DNA of 64,000 bases from JAEUMY01 sp033764435 (GCA_033764435.1 JANRIX010000059.1:62001-126000); one strand, 5' to 3'. Numbered from the stretch's first letter, positions 49,451-58,662 are shown. Notes: a model not told the origin generated them from the letters alone. Numbers and translations: made by a program.

Positions 49451-50317
49451 ATGAAATCGGCAAAGAAATCAGCCCGCCCGCCCAGCCACGCGCTCATCCT
49501 CAGCGAAGAGGACGGCATCCGCTTTCTTCATTTCGGCACGCCTTGGGTGCAGGGTGCCATGCGCATCAGCCGGCCCACCGAACTGGTGCTGGACTACACC
49601 CAGGACATGATGGCGGCACTCCTGCTGAACACCGGCGGGCGCAGCACCGCCTGGCCGCGCACAGCTCTTCAGATCGGGCTTGGCACGGCATCGCTGACCA
49701 AGTTCCTGCAGCGCCATCGGCCGCAATGCAGGCAGACCATTGTCGAAATTGATCCGCGCGTGGTGCGGCTGGCGGAGCAGTCCTTCCGGCTGAGATGGAG
49801 TGCGACCAGCCGGCATCCGGGCGATGCCGGCTGGACGCCGAAGGCGGTCCGGCACGGACCCGAGACTCGCCCAAAGCGAGGCTTGGGCAATATTCACATC
49901 GAACAGGGCGATGGCGTGGCGTGGCTGAAAGCCAGTGAGGAGACGTTCGATCTCATCCTCATCGACGGCTTCGATGCCGATGCCAAACCGGGCAAGCTGA
50001 ATGGACGAAGCTTTTATGCGCACTGCCGGGATCGGCTGTCGAACAACGGCGTGCTCGTGGTCAACCTGCTTCGCCGGCGGAGCGGCATGAGGCTGGGTGT
50101 GGAACGAATCCTGGATGCCTTCGACAACCGCGTGGTCGCGCTGCCCGAGACCGAGGATGGCAACACCATCGTGTTCGCCACCGCCGGCAGGCCGGTGCGG
50201 CTGTCGCTGGCGCAGCTCGCGCGGCGCGCTGCCGCGCTGCGTAGCGTGACCGGGCTGGACCTTGCGCCACTGCTGACGCGCATGCGCGCGGCCGGGTTGA
50301 CGCGAATCGAACTCTGA
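49451..50317 (+). CDS. Spermidine synthase-like methyltransferase-fold protein
   Basis: 288-residue protein of the polyamine synthase fold. ALQIGLGTASLTKFL and TIVEIDPRVVRLAEQ form the SAM-like site; IEQGDGVAWLKASEETFDLILIDGFDADAKP carries the catalytic DGFD region. It contains an extra segment of about 30 residues (RWSATSRHPGD and following) that the family lacks, encoded by a REP-like hairpin. An aminopropyltransferase activity is not certain. ATG 49451 chosen as the first start at a family-like N-terminus. Confidence 0.8.
   Translation: MKSAKKSARPPSHALILSEEDGIRFLHFGTPWVQGAMRISRPTELVLDYTQDMMAALLLNTGGRSTAWPRTALQIGLGTASLTKFLQRHRPQCRQTIVEIDPRVVRLAEQSFRLRWSATSRHPGDAGWTPKAVRHGPETRPKRGLGNIHIEQGDGVAWLKASEETFDLILIDGFDADAKPGKLNGRSFYAHCRDRLSNNGVLVVNLLRRRSGMRLGVERILDAFDNRVVALPETEDGNTIVFATAGRPVRLSLAQLARRAAALRSVTGLDLAPLLTRMRAAGLTRIEL
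49808..49832 (+). repeat. REP-like hairpin inside the spermidine-synthase-like gene
   Basis: A perfect 10-bp inverted repeat (AGCCGGCATC / GATGCCGGCT) with a 5-base loop in the coding sequence. It sits where the family normally has no insert. Confidence 0.8.
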
Positions 50318-50599
50318 CTGCCGGTTCGTGCACCACGGCGCACGGGCCGCTGGCCAGCATGGCGGCGAACGCGGCACGCACCACAGCTGCGCCATGGTCG
50401 CATGCGCGCTAGCTGGTCGACTGGGCGGCTGGGCGGGTGTGTTCCTCGACCCGGAATCTGTCGTGGGGGATCTCGCAAAACCGCCAATGACGAGCTGCTC
50501 GGTGAATTCGGCGTACGATGGAATCCTGCGACGAGGCGGATGGTCGAGTGCCCGCGACAATCTCCTCGAATTCATGTACTTCCCGGTGGCCCAAAGGCG

Positions 50600-51229
50600 A
50601 TGCATCTGCTCCTCTTCGACGTCACGCCGTTTCCCGAACGACGCAATGAATATCTCGACATCGCCGCGCGACTCAAGGCCGAGCTGGAGCGCGTCGGCGG
50701 CTGTCATCACATCGAACGGTTTCGCAACCTGGCGGATCCGAAAAATCTGCTGTCCTTCCAGCTCTGGGCCGATGAAGCGGCGATCGTCGCCTGGCGGCTG
50801 AACGCGGCGCACCAGGACATGCAGCTCCACGGGCGGGAAAAGGTGTTCGAGGACTACCGCTTGCGCGTGGCCGGCATCGTACCGCCGGATCAGGACGCGG
50901 ATCAGGACGCGGATCAGGACGCATTCGAGCAGGCGGATGCTGCGGCCGCTGGTCGGCTGGTCCTGGTGATGCAGTCCGGCGCGTCCTATCTGCCGCCCGA
51001 GCATCGCGAGGGATTGCAGGTGCAAAGCTATGCGAGTCTGTATCGGGCGGACCAGTATCTGCATGTCGTCGAAGCCGCGCCGGCGCATCTCGATCGCATC
51101 CAGGCGCTGCGCGCGGCCGATCCCATCCGTCACCACCTGGCTCGGGTCGTGCGTGACTATGGGATGTTCGAACGCGGCGAAGCGCCGCAGCAGCGGCCGC
51201 CGGTGTGTCCGATTCGGCACCGGACCTGA
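50600..51229 (+). CDS. Antibiotic biosynthesis monooxygenase-like (ABM/dimeric alpha-beta) protein
   Basis: 209-residue protein. MHLLLFDVTPFPERRNEYLDIAARLKAEL and FQLWADEAAIVAWRLNAAHQDMQ form an ABM-type dimeric alpha-beta barrel domain; a second similar half may exist at the C-terminus. A 12-bp repeat (three copies at 50888-50923) encodes DQDA units between them. The ATG at 50600 is chosen from the domain start; about 280 bp upstream hold no supported gene. Confidence 0.72.
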   Translation: MHLLLFDVTPFPERRNEYLDIAARLKAELERVGGCHHIERFRNLADPKNLLSFQLWADEAAIVAWRLNAAHQDMQLHGREKVFEDYRLRVAGIVPPDQDADQDADQDAFEQADAAAAGRLVLVMQSGASYLPPEHREGLQVQSYASLYRADQYLHVVEAAPAHLDRIQALRAADPIRHHLARVVRDYGMFERGEAPQQRPPVCPIRHRT

Positions 51230-51312
51230 ACAGGACGGCGCCGCGCACCCGAATTGCGTGATCATGCGCGGCGATGCATGCTCTTGTCCGTCCCTCATTC
51301 CGGAGCCGATAC

Positions 51313-52200
51313 ATGACCCGATTCATCCTCGCCGCCTGCGCGCTGTTTATGGCCACAACGGCCGCTGCACAGACCACCCGGCCGACGCTGGCCGATGTGC
51401 TGAAGGCCTCACAGCCGGCAGACTGGCGCTCGCTTGATCCTGCGCGCACGCTCTACCTGGAGTTGCCTGCCGGCCGGGTGATCATCGAGCTGCATCCCAA
51501 ATTGGCCCCCAAACATGTTGCCAACATCCTCGCGCTGGCGAAGGAAGGCTGGTACGACGGCAACGCCATCATCCGCTCGCACGACAACTATGTCGCGCAA
51601 TGGGGCGACCCCACCGAGAAGAAGGAGGTGAAGACCGCGAAGCGAAAGCTGGACGGCGAGTTCACCACGCCGGTGGGCAAGGACTTCGCGTTCGACAAGC
51701 TGCCCGATGCCGATGGCTATGCGCCGCAAGTGGGCTTCTCTTCGAGTTTTCCGGTCGGGCGTGACGCCAAAGCCGGCACCGCCTGGCTGGCGCACTGTTA
51801 CGGCATGGTGGGTGTGGGTCGCGGCAACGAGACCAACTCCGGCGACGGAACTTCGCTCTACGCAGTGACCGGCCACGCGCCGCGTCATCTGGATCGCAAC
51901 ATCACCGTCGTGGGTCGCGTGGTGCAGGGCATGCCGCTGTTGTCATCCCTGCCGCGCGGCACCGGCAATCTCGGTTTCTACGAGAAGCCGGAGCAGCATG
52001 TTCCCATCAAAGCCGTGCGCATCGCGGCGGATGTGCCCGCCGCCGAGCGTACCAATTTGGAAGTGCTGCGCACCGACACGGCTACCTTCACCAAGGCTGT
52101 GGAAGCGCTGCGCAACCGTGGCGGCGACTGGTTCAAGGTGCCGGCGGGCTACATTGAGCTGTGCAACGTGCAGGTGCCGGTGCGTGTGGCGGCGAAGTAG
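51313..52200 (+). CDS. Cyclophilin-type peptidyl-prolyl isomerase, exported
   Basis: 295-residue protein with signal peptide (ends near TAAAQ) and a cyclophilin core: LPAGRVIIELHPKLAPKHVANILALAKEGWYDGNAIIRSHDNYVAQWGDP, and HCYGMVGVGRGNETNSGDGTSLYAVTG. Extra segments before and after are longer than in minimal cyclophilins. Periplasmic protein folding is the likely role. Confidence 0.88.
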   Translation: MTRFILAACALFMATTAAAQTTRPTLADVLKASQPADWRSLDPARTLYLELPAGRVIIELHPKLAPKHVANILALAKEGWYDGNAIIRSHDNYVAQWGDPTEKKEVKTAKRKLDGEFTTPVGKDFAFDKLPDADGYAPQVGFSSSFPVGRDAKAGTAWLAHCYGMVGVGRGNETNSGDGTSLYAVTGHAPRHLDRNITVVGRVVQGMPLLSSLPRGTGNLGFYEKPEQHVPIKAVRIAADVPAAERTNLEVLRTDTATFTKAVEALRNRGGDWFKVPAGYIELCNVQVPVRVAAK

Positions 52201-52216
52201 GCGCTGAATCTGCGCA

Positions 52217-52228
52217 GCGAATATTCGC
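52217..52228. repeat. Palindrome GCGAATATTCGC next to the Rieske gene start
   Basis: Copy lies 3 bp before the ATG of the Rieske gene, where a ribosome site would normally be. The neighbouring gene also holds a copy at 52324. Confidence 0.85.
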
Positions 52229-52231
52229 AAG

Positions 52232-53308
52232 ATGAACTACGCCATAGACGCCGACATCACCCGTGCCGCAACGCTGGACGCGCGCTTCTACGCGGACACG
52301 TCCGCATGGGAAGCCTGCCGCTCGCGAATATTCGCCAGGTCCTGGCAGTGGCTGGGCGACACGCACGACGTGCGCGAGCCGGAATCGCTGAGTCCGCGCG
52401 ATCTCTTGCCCGGCTTCGTGGATGAGCCGCTGCTGCTCTCGCGCGACAAGTCAGGCGAACTGCGCTGCCTCTCCAATGTCTGCACCCATCGGGGCAACAT
52501 CCTGGTGAAGTCGGCGTGCAGGTCGGCCGAGATTCGCTGCGGGTATCACTCCCGGCGCTTCGCGCTCGATGGGCGCATGACCTTCATGCCCGAGTTCGCG
52601 GCGGCGAAGGACTTTCCGCGCGCGGCGGACGATCTGGCATCGCCTGCGTTTGCAGAATGGCGCGGTCAGGCGTTCGCGAATCTCGATCGCGACGCGTTGC
52701 TGCCACCCGTGTTCGCGGCGATAGATGCGCAGCTGGGATCGCTGCCGGTCGCGGACTTCCTTCCCGATCCCGCCAGCTCACAGGACTTCGAGGTGGCCGC
52801 GCACTGGGCGCTGTATGTGGAGAACTACCTCGAAGGCTTCCACATTCCGTACGTCCATGGCGGACTCAACGCTGTCATCGACTACGGCAGCTATCGCACC
52901 GAGTGCATGCCCGGCGCCGTGCTGCAGATCGGGCATGCGCGGACGGGTGAGCCCGCGTTTGACCGGGCGGACGAGGGCAAGCCGGTCGCGGCGCTCTATT
53001 GGTGGCTCTTTCCCAACCTCATGCTCAATTTCTATCCGTGGGGATTGTCGGTGAATCGGGTGGTGCCGCTCGCGTTGACCCGCACGCGCGTGGAATTCCG
53101 TTCGTATGTTTGGAAACCCGAGCTGCGCACGCGCGGCGCGGGCTCGGGGCTTGATCGCGTCGAGTCGGAGGACGAGGCCGTCGTGGAGGCGGTGCAGCGC
53201 GGCGTGCGCTCGCGGCTCTATCCCGGTGGCCGCTATTCGCCGACGCGGGAATCAGGGGTGCATCATTTCCATCGTCTGCTCGTGGCGGCACTGGGTGAGC
53301 ACGCCTGA
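52232..53308 (+). CDS. Rieske non-heme iron oxygenase, alpha subunit
   Basis: 358-residue ring-hydroxylating oxygenase. Rieske cluster ligands in CTHRGNILV and CGYHSRRF, and the mononuclear iron region NYLEGFHIPYVHGGL are present. The partner reductase and ferredoxin are not in the window. Substrate unknown; a stand-alone alpha subunit such as this may act on aromatic or amine compounds. The ATG lacks a normal ribosome site because palindrome 52217-52228 occupies it. Confidence 0.88.
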   Translation: MNYAIDADITRAATLDARFYADTSAWEACRSRIFARSWQWLGDTHDVREPESLSPRDLLPGFVDEPLLLSRDKSGELRCLSNVCTHRGNILVKSACRSAEIRCGYHSRRFALDGRMTFMPEFAAAKDFPRAADDLASPAFAEWRGQAFANLDRDALLPPVFAAIDAQLGSLPVADFLPDPASSQDFEVAAHWALYVENYLEGFHIPYVHGGLNAVIDYGSYRTECMPGAVLQIGHARTGEPAFDRADEGKPVAALYWWLFPNLMLNFYPWGLSVNRVVPLALTRTRVEFRSYVWKPELRTRGAGSGLDRVESEDEAVVEAVQRGVRSRLYPGGRYSPTRESGVHHFHRLLVAALGEHA

Positions 53309-53365
53309 ATTCGTCGCGCGGTTTCGTGCGCGCATTGCGTCAGAGGGAAAATTTGTCGCAAGGCC

Positions 53366-54937
53366 TCAGGGGTCGTGCGACACCACCCGATTGCGTCCGG
53401 TGTGCTTGGCGACATAGAGGCGGCGATCGGCCAGCGCATACAGCGCCGCGGCATCGGGCTCGGCCAGTTCACTCAGGCTGGCCGTGCCGGCGCTCAGTGT
53501 CACCGCCAGATCGGGTGCCACCTTGCTCCAGTCATGTGCCGCCACGGCTGAACGCAGCCGTTCGGCGAGATCGTGCAGCGCGTCCGGCGAGGCATCCTGC
53601 ACGACAATGGCCAGCTCTTCGCCGCCGACACGGGCGGCCAGGTCATTCTTGCGCGCCACATGGCGCATCAGCCGGCCCACGTTGCTGAGCACGGCGTCAC
53701 CGACAGCATGGCCGTAGGTATCGTTCACGCGCTTGAACAGATCCAGGTCGGCGAGAATCAACCCGCCTCCTTGTTGCGTGCCTTTCGGGCCGGTGCACAG
53801 CAGCTGGAACATTCGATCGAACGCACGCCGATTGGCAAGCCCGGTCAAGGCATCCTCGTCAGCGACCCGAGACCAATCGGCGATGAGTGCCGCGATCTCC
53901 TGCGCCTGGCGCCTGCGATCGGCGATGCGCCGGGCGTCGTCATCGGCCAGTTCCTTTTCGATCCGGCGGATGCGTTTGTAGGCGTCGAGTGCCCGGGCGA
54001 TGTCGCCCGCACGCTCATACATTGGCGCGATGGCCTCCAGCGCCTCGAGCAGCTCGCGGGGTGAACCGCCTTCCAGCAACGCCATGCCCGCTTCGACCGC
54101 TGAGATGGCCTCCTCCACGCGGCCCAACCGGAACAGGCAGTCCCCGATGTGGTTCTCGGTCACCGCCTGATGACTGCGCATGCCGCGCTCGGCATGCAGA
54201 TCGCGAGCGCGCTTCAGCCAGTCGAGTGCGCCTTCGATATCGCCCGCCCGCTGCGCGGCGATGCCAATGTTGCCCATGCCCATCTGCGTGAGGCGATTGA
54301 GACCGGTCGGGCGAACGCCGTCGAGAAATTCCTGCCATTGCTGACGCAACACTGCATAGTCAGGGCGGCAGTCCTCTCCCCGCTGGGTGCGGCCATCCAG
54401 CTCCCGGCCGCGCGCGTTCAGCACCGAAAAGCGGGCGTGCCATAGATCGGATGGGCGCGCGCCGTGCTCTGCCATCATCACTGCCGCGCGCTGCAGAAGC
54501 TCGTGCGCTTCGGCATGGCGTCCGACCACCGAGCAGCCAATGCCCAGACGGCGCAGCACCCGCGCCCGGGGCAGGCCATCGACTTCAGTGCGACGTTCGG
54601 CTTCCTGCAACGCCTCGAACGCTTCGGCATGTGCATCAAGTCCCTGCAGTGCGGTTCCCAGCATGAGCAAGGCATCGGTCTCGACATCGCCGGCCTCGGC
54701 CTTGCGTGCCAGATCCAGCGCTTCGCGCGCATGACGCAGGGATTCCATGGCCTTGCCCTGGGCATTGAGCGCATGCGCAAGCAGGATGAGCAAGCGCGCA
54801 CGCAACGCGCCCTCCGACACGCCTGCCGACGCCAGCCGTTCGCGACATTCGCGCTCGGCGTCGGTGATGCGGCCTTCCTCGACCGCCGTGCGCAGTGCTT
54901 CAAGATCGCTCATTGGCGGAAGGGGGACGGTGCTCAT
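53366..54937 (-). CDS. TPR-GGDEF protein (diguanylate cyclase-like)
   Basis: 523-residue cytoplasmic protein. About 300 residues of helical TPR-like repeats (for example LLILLAHALNAQGKAMESLRHAREAL) precede a GGDEF domain (about 355-520) with ALTGLANRRAFDRMF and LADLDLFKRVNDTYGH. The signature reads GGEEL where the family has GG(D/E)EF, so the last residue is changed; cyclase activity may still be possible. No inhibitory I-site was noted. Start at 54937; MSDLEAL at 54913 is an alternative. Confidence 0.86.
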   Translation of the reverse strand: MSTVPLPPMSDLEALRTAVEEGRITDAERECRERLASAGVSEGALRARLLILLAHALNAQGKAMESLRHAREALDLARKAEAGDVETDALLMLGTALQGLDAHAEAFEALQEAERRTEVDGLPRARVLRRLGIGCSVVGRHAEAHELLQRAAVMMAEHGARPSDLWHARFSVLNARGRELDGRTQRGEDCRPDYAVLRQQWQEFLDGVRPTGLNRLTQMGMGNIGIAAQRAGDIEGALDWLKRARDLHAERGMRSHQAVTENHIGDCLFRLGRVEEAISAVEAGMALLEGGSPRELLEALEAIAPMYERAGDIARALDAYKRIRRIEKELADDDARRIADRRRQAQEIAALIADWSRVADEDALTGLANRRAFDRMFQLLCTGPKGTQQGGGLILADLDLFKRVNDTYGHAVGDAVLSNVGRLMRHVARKNDLAARVGGEELAIVVQDASPDALHDLAERLRSAVAAHDWSKVAPDLAVTLSAGTASLSELAEPDAAALYALADRRLYVAKHTGRNRVVSHDP

Positions 54938-55026
54938 TCAAATGGGTCTCGGGCCGGCGGGACAGAATTTCTGCGGGATTGGACTAATCTGACAACTCTA
55001 TACCGAACGCATTCAGCCGACGAACC

Positions 55027-56493
55027 GTGCTGCCGCCCCGCCTCGCCATCATTGATCTTGAAACCACCGGCACCGATCCCACGCGGGATCGGGTGACCGA
55101 AGTCGCCATCCTGATCGTGGATGATGGCGTGCTGGTGGAGGAGTGGTCGTCACTGGTCAATCCCGGCGTGCCGATACCGCCGGAAATCCAGGCGCTGACC
55201 GGCATCCGTGATGACATGGTGCGGAGCGCGCCGACGTTCGCCGAGCTGGCCGACGAGGTGATGTCGCGGCTGCATGATCGCGTGTTCGTGGCGCACAACG
55301 CCCGGTTTGACTACGGCTTCATCAAGAACGAGTGCCGTCGGCTGGGATTGAAGTACGCGGCGGATGTGCTGTGCACGGTTCGCCTGTCACGCCGCATCGA
55401 CAGCGAATATTCGCAGCATGGCTTGGACGCGATCATCGAGCGCCACCAGCTTTCCGCCGAAGGCCGCCACCGCGCGCTGGGCGATGCGCGCATGGCCTGG
55501 CTGTTCCTCAACAAGATGGCGCGGGAACACGATGAGGACATCGAGCACCACATCAAATCCCTGCTGCGCATGCCGAGCCTGCCGCCGCAGTTGCCGCAGG
55601 ATGCGCTGGCCGCGCTGCCGGAAGGGCCGGGCGTCTATGTGTTCTTCGGCGTCAACGATCTGCCGCTCTATATCGGCAAGAGCGTGCAACTGAAGGACCG
55701 GGTGCGGTCGCATTTCTCCAGCGATCACATGTCGGCCAACGATGCCCGGCTCGCACTGGAAATCCGCCGCATCGAGTTCGAGGAGACGGCGGGCGAGCTG
55801 GGTGCGCTGATCCGCGAAGCGCAATGGATCAAGTCCGCCACGCCGCTCACCAATCGTGCGCTCAGGCGCAATGACGACGCGGTGTTCGTGCGCATCGACG
55901 AGCCGGGCCGGCCGCCGGTGCGTGTGCCGGTGAATGACATCGACTGGAGTGCGCCGGCTGAAGGGCTCTACGGCCCGTTTTCATCCAAGGCGCGGGTAAA
56001 GGCGGTGCTGGAGGAGCTGGCGGCGGAGCAGTTCCTGTGCTGGCAGCTGCTCGGCATCCAGCGCGGCGCGAAGCCCGGCCAGGCCTGCTTTGCCCGGCAG
56101 TTGAAGCGCTGTCCCGGTGGTTGCGAGGGCATCGAATCGCCGGCAGACCATCAAGCACGCCTTGCGGCGGCGCTCGACGCGCTCCGCTTTCCTGACTGGC
56201 CGTTCCCCGGGCCGGCGCTCATCGCCGAGGAGCATCCGGAGCGCGACTGGACGGCGTGGCACCTCGTGGATCGCTGGTGCCATCGCGGCGTGGTGCGCCA
56301 TCCGGATGCCGAGGGGGCGCTGGCACTGCTCTGCGCCGCGCCGACCCGGCCCGTGTTCGATGTCGATGTCTACAAGCTGCTCTGGCGGCACTGGACGCGG
56401 CATCCCGAGGCGTTCCGGCCCGTGGCAGGCCATCCGGCAACAGGCGAGGCCATCCCGGGCGGCCACGTCGGGGCGGTCTGTGCCATGCCGTGA
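55027..56493 (+). CDS. 3'-5' exonuclease (DnaQ-like) fused to GIY-YIG domain
   Basis: 488-residue protein with GTG start. An N-terminal DEDDh exonuclease (IDLETTGTD, AHNARFDYGF, GRHRALGDARMAW) is followed by a GIY-YIG nuclease-like domain (GVYVFFGVNDLPLYIGKSVQLKDRVRSHF). This is a known architecture (DNA polymerase III epsilon-like/Cho-type), linked to DNA repair. Palindrome 55403 is read EYSQ within the exonuclease. Its 3' end overlaps the region of the next gene's upstream frame. Confidence 0.9.
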   Translation: MLPPRLAIIDLETTGTDPTRDRVTEVAILIVDDGVLVEEWSSLVNPGVPIPPEIQALTGIRDDMVRSAPTFAELADEVMSRLHDRVFVAHNARFDYGFIKNECRRLGLKYAADVLCTVRLSRRIDSEYSQHGLDAIIERHQLSAEGRHRALGDARMAWLFLNKMAREHDEDIEHHIKSLLRMPSLPPQLPQDALAALPEGPGVYVFFGVNDLPLYIGKSVQLKDRVRSHFSSDHMSANDARLALEIRRIEFEETAGELGALIREAQWIKSATPLTNRALRRNDDAVFVRIDEPGRPPVRVPVNDIDWSAPAEGLYGPFSSKARVKAVLEELAAEQFLCWQLLGIQRGAKPGQACFARQLKRCPGGCEGIESPADHQARLAAALDALRFPDWPFPGPALIAEEHPERDWTAWHLVDRWCHRGVVRHPDAEGALALLCAAPTRPVFDVDVYKLLWRHWTRHPEAFRPVAGHPATGEAIPGGHVGAVCAMP

Positions 56494-56620
56494 AGAAGTG
56501 TGCCTGTGTTTGCGTCAATTGGGTTACGATTCGCCGCATCCTTTATTACAGAGAATCGGTAGTCCGGCGCCCACCCGCGCGACCGGCCAGCCGGCACCCC
56601 GCACCCGCAACCCATCCTTC

Positions 56621-58546
56621 ATGGTGCTCATGCATTTCTGTCGCCACCGCGCGCTGACCGCACGCATGTCATCCACCGGCGCCCGGTGGTTGCGTCATGC
56701 CCTCTGGACGTGCCTTGTCCTGGCCCCGATCCATCTGGGCGCCACACCGGTGTCCGCCGCGCAGGCCGTGCGCACCCCGACGACAGAGCTCGACTATGCG
56801 GTCTCGGATGACCCCCGGGGGGCGCTCCGGCAGGCGGCTGCGTGGATGGCCGAAGGCAAGGCGAAGGGCGACAAGGTGATGCAACTGAACGCGCTCCGTC
56901 TGTCAGCCAAGGCCAATGAGCAGGGCGAGGAGCGGCCTGATCTGGCCCGGGACGTGGCCGCCGGACTCGCGCTGGCACGCGAGTTGGGCGACGGCGAGGC
57001 GGAGATCGAATTTCTCACCCAGCAGGCCACGCTGAAGGCCGACAGCGGCGACTTCGAGCAGGCGGAAAAGGACTTCGATGCGATCATCGCAAAGGCTGAG
57101 TCAATGGGGCTGCGCGCCAATGTCGCCAAGACCCAGGCGGCCAAAGCCCACCTGTACCTGACCCAGGATCGTGCCGCCGAGGCGCTGGCGCTCCTGGTAG
57201 AGGCCCATGCGTATTTCGAGACGCATCACGACAAGCTGGGCATGGCCTACACCTTCTCGCTCATGGCACAGGTGTTCGCACTGGACCCGGACGAGAAGAC
57301 CGCGCTCCGCAAGTCCATCGACTACGGGCAGCGCGCGCTGGCGCTCATGGACCCCAAGCGCAGCCGCCACGACACCAGCGTGCATTACCACAATCTCGGC
57401 GTCGACTATGCGCGCGCGAAGGAGCGGGGCAAGGCGCGGGACAGCTTCGAGCGCAGCTTCGGCATCGCCCGGGAGCTGGGCGACCGAGTGTCGCTGGCGT
57501 ACCTCGACTACCGTCTGGCGGAACTCGACCGGGAGGAGGGCAAGTTCATGGTCGTGCTGGCGGCGCTCGACCGGGCGATGCCCGTCTTCGTCGACACCGA
57601 CAACATGAACATGCAACTGCTTACGGTGCTCTCGCGGGCCAAGACGCTGACCGAGCTCGGGCGCAAGCGCGAGGCCGCGCAGGCGCTGGCCCGGGCTCGC
57701 GAGATCACGACCACGCTTGACACCCCCTGGGCCCAGGTGAGGGTGCGCGAGACTGCCGTGCAACTGCACTCCCGTTGGGGCGAGTACGAAAAGGCCTTCA
57801 AGGAGGCCGAGGGTCTGCGCGCCGCCGAGCAGGAGATGGCAAAGGCCAACAATGCGCGCATGGTGATCGAGATTGAGCGCCGCTTCGATTCGCGGCAGAA
57901 GGAAATCGAGAACCAGCTTCTCCGCGCGCGGCAGCAGGAAAGCGACGCCCGCCGCCTCGCCCTGATTCTCGGACTCATTCTTGCGCTGACCGTGCTCACC
58001 GGCGCCGTGCTGTTCTTCGCCCGTCAGGCCCAGCGCAACCGTCGCTTCCAGACGCTGGCCATGAAGGACGACCTGACCGGGCTGCCCAATCGGCGCAGCA
58101 TCCTCGAATACGCCCGCACGGCGGTGCAGAAGCATCCGGCGCTGTCGGAACCGGTCATCATTGCTCTCATCGATATCGATCACTTCAAGCGCATCAACGA
58201 CGAGTTCGGTCATGCGCAGGGTGATGCGGTGCTCATCGCCTTCGCCAACGCCTGCCAGAAGGAACTGCGCGCCAATGACAAGCTGGGCCGCTTCGGCGGC
58301 GAGGAATTCCTGCTGGTCATGCCCGGTTCAGGCGCAGAGCAGATCCCGGCCGTGTTCGAGCGGCTGCGTCAAGGCGTGCAGGCGCTGCAAGTGACCGGCA
58401 TGCCACCCGGACGCAAACTCACCTTCAGCATGGGTGCGGTGGCCAAGACCCTCTCCACCGACCAGACCGAGGAGCTCATCCAACGCGCCGACCGGGCCCT
58501 TTATCGGGCCAAGGAGGCGGGTCGGGATCGTTTGGAGATGGCTTGA
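56621..58546 (+). CDS. TPR-GGDEF diguanylate cyclase, membrane-bound
   Basis: About 641-residue protein. A signal or anchor (ending near HLGATPVSAAQ), periplasmic TPR-like repeats, one membrane helix (LALILGLILALTVLTGAVLFF) and a GGDEF domain with intact GGEEF (FGGEEFLLVM), DDLTGLPNRRSILEY and LIDIDHFKRINDEFGHAQGD. Should make c-di-GMP. The start is uncertain (56621 or 56666). A shared terminator at 58609 follows. Confidence 0.88.
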   Translation: MVLMHFCRHRALTARMSSTGARWLRHALWTCLVLAPIHLGATPVSAAQAVRTPTTELDYAVSDDPRGALRQAAAWMAEGKAKGDKVMQLNALRLSAKANEQGEERPDLARDVAAGLALARELGDGEAEIEFLTQQATLKADSGDFEQAEKDFDAIIAKAESMGLRANVAKTQAAKAHLYLTQDRAAEALALLVEAHAYFETHHDKLGMAYTFSLMAQVFALDPDEKTALRKSIDYGQRALALMDPKRSRHDTSVHYHNLGVDYARAKERGKARDSFERSFGIARELGDRVSLAYLDYRLAELDREEGKFMVVLAALDRAMPVFVDTDNMNMQLLTVLSRAKTLTELGRKREAAQALARAREITTTLDTPWAQVRVRETAVQLHSRWGEYEKAFKEAEGLRAAEQEMAKANNARMVIEIERRFDSRQKEIENQLLRARQQESDARRLALILGLILALTVLTGAVLFFARQAQRNRRFQTLAMKDDLTGLPNRRSILEYARTAVQKHPALSEPVIIALIDIDHFKRINDEFGHAQGDAVLIAFANACQKELRANDKLGRFGGEEFLLVMPGSGAEQIPAVFERLRQGVQALQVTGMPPGRKLTFSMGAVAKTLSTDQTEELIQRADRALYRAKEAGRDRLEMA

Positions 58547-58608
58547 TCGCCGCAGCCTGACGGCCCTGACTGCGAATATTCGCAGCGGCGGATGACATCG
58601 ATGCAAAC

Positions 58609-58636
58609 AAAAGCGCCGCCCGAGGGCGGCGCTTTT
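58609..58636. terminator. Bidirectional terminator between GGDEF gene and S9 peptidase
   Basis: A 12-bp perfect stem (AAAAGCGCCGCC / GGCGGCGCTTTT) with loop CGAG. Terminal A and T runs on both arms allow use from both directions, as fits the convergent genes. Confidence 0.9.
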
Positions 58637-58662
58637 GCTTCTGATGCTTGCTGCGGGCTGGA

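Noticed and set aside
971..58583. Palindrome copies as CRISPR repeats or parS sites
   Set aside because: Spacing is irregular, from about 100 bp to 7 kb, there is no repeat-spacer structure, and the sequence and density do not fit known parS sites.
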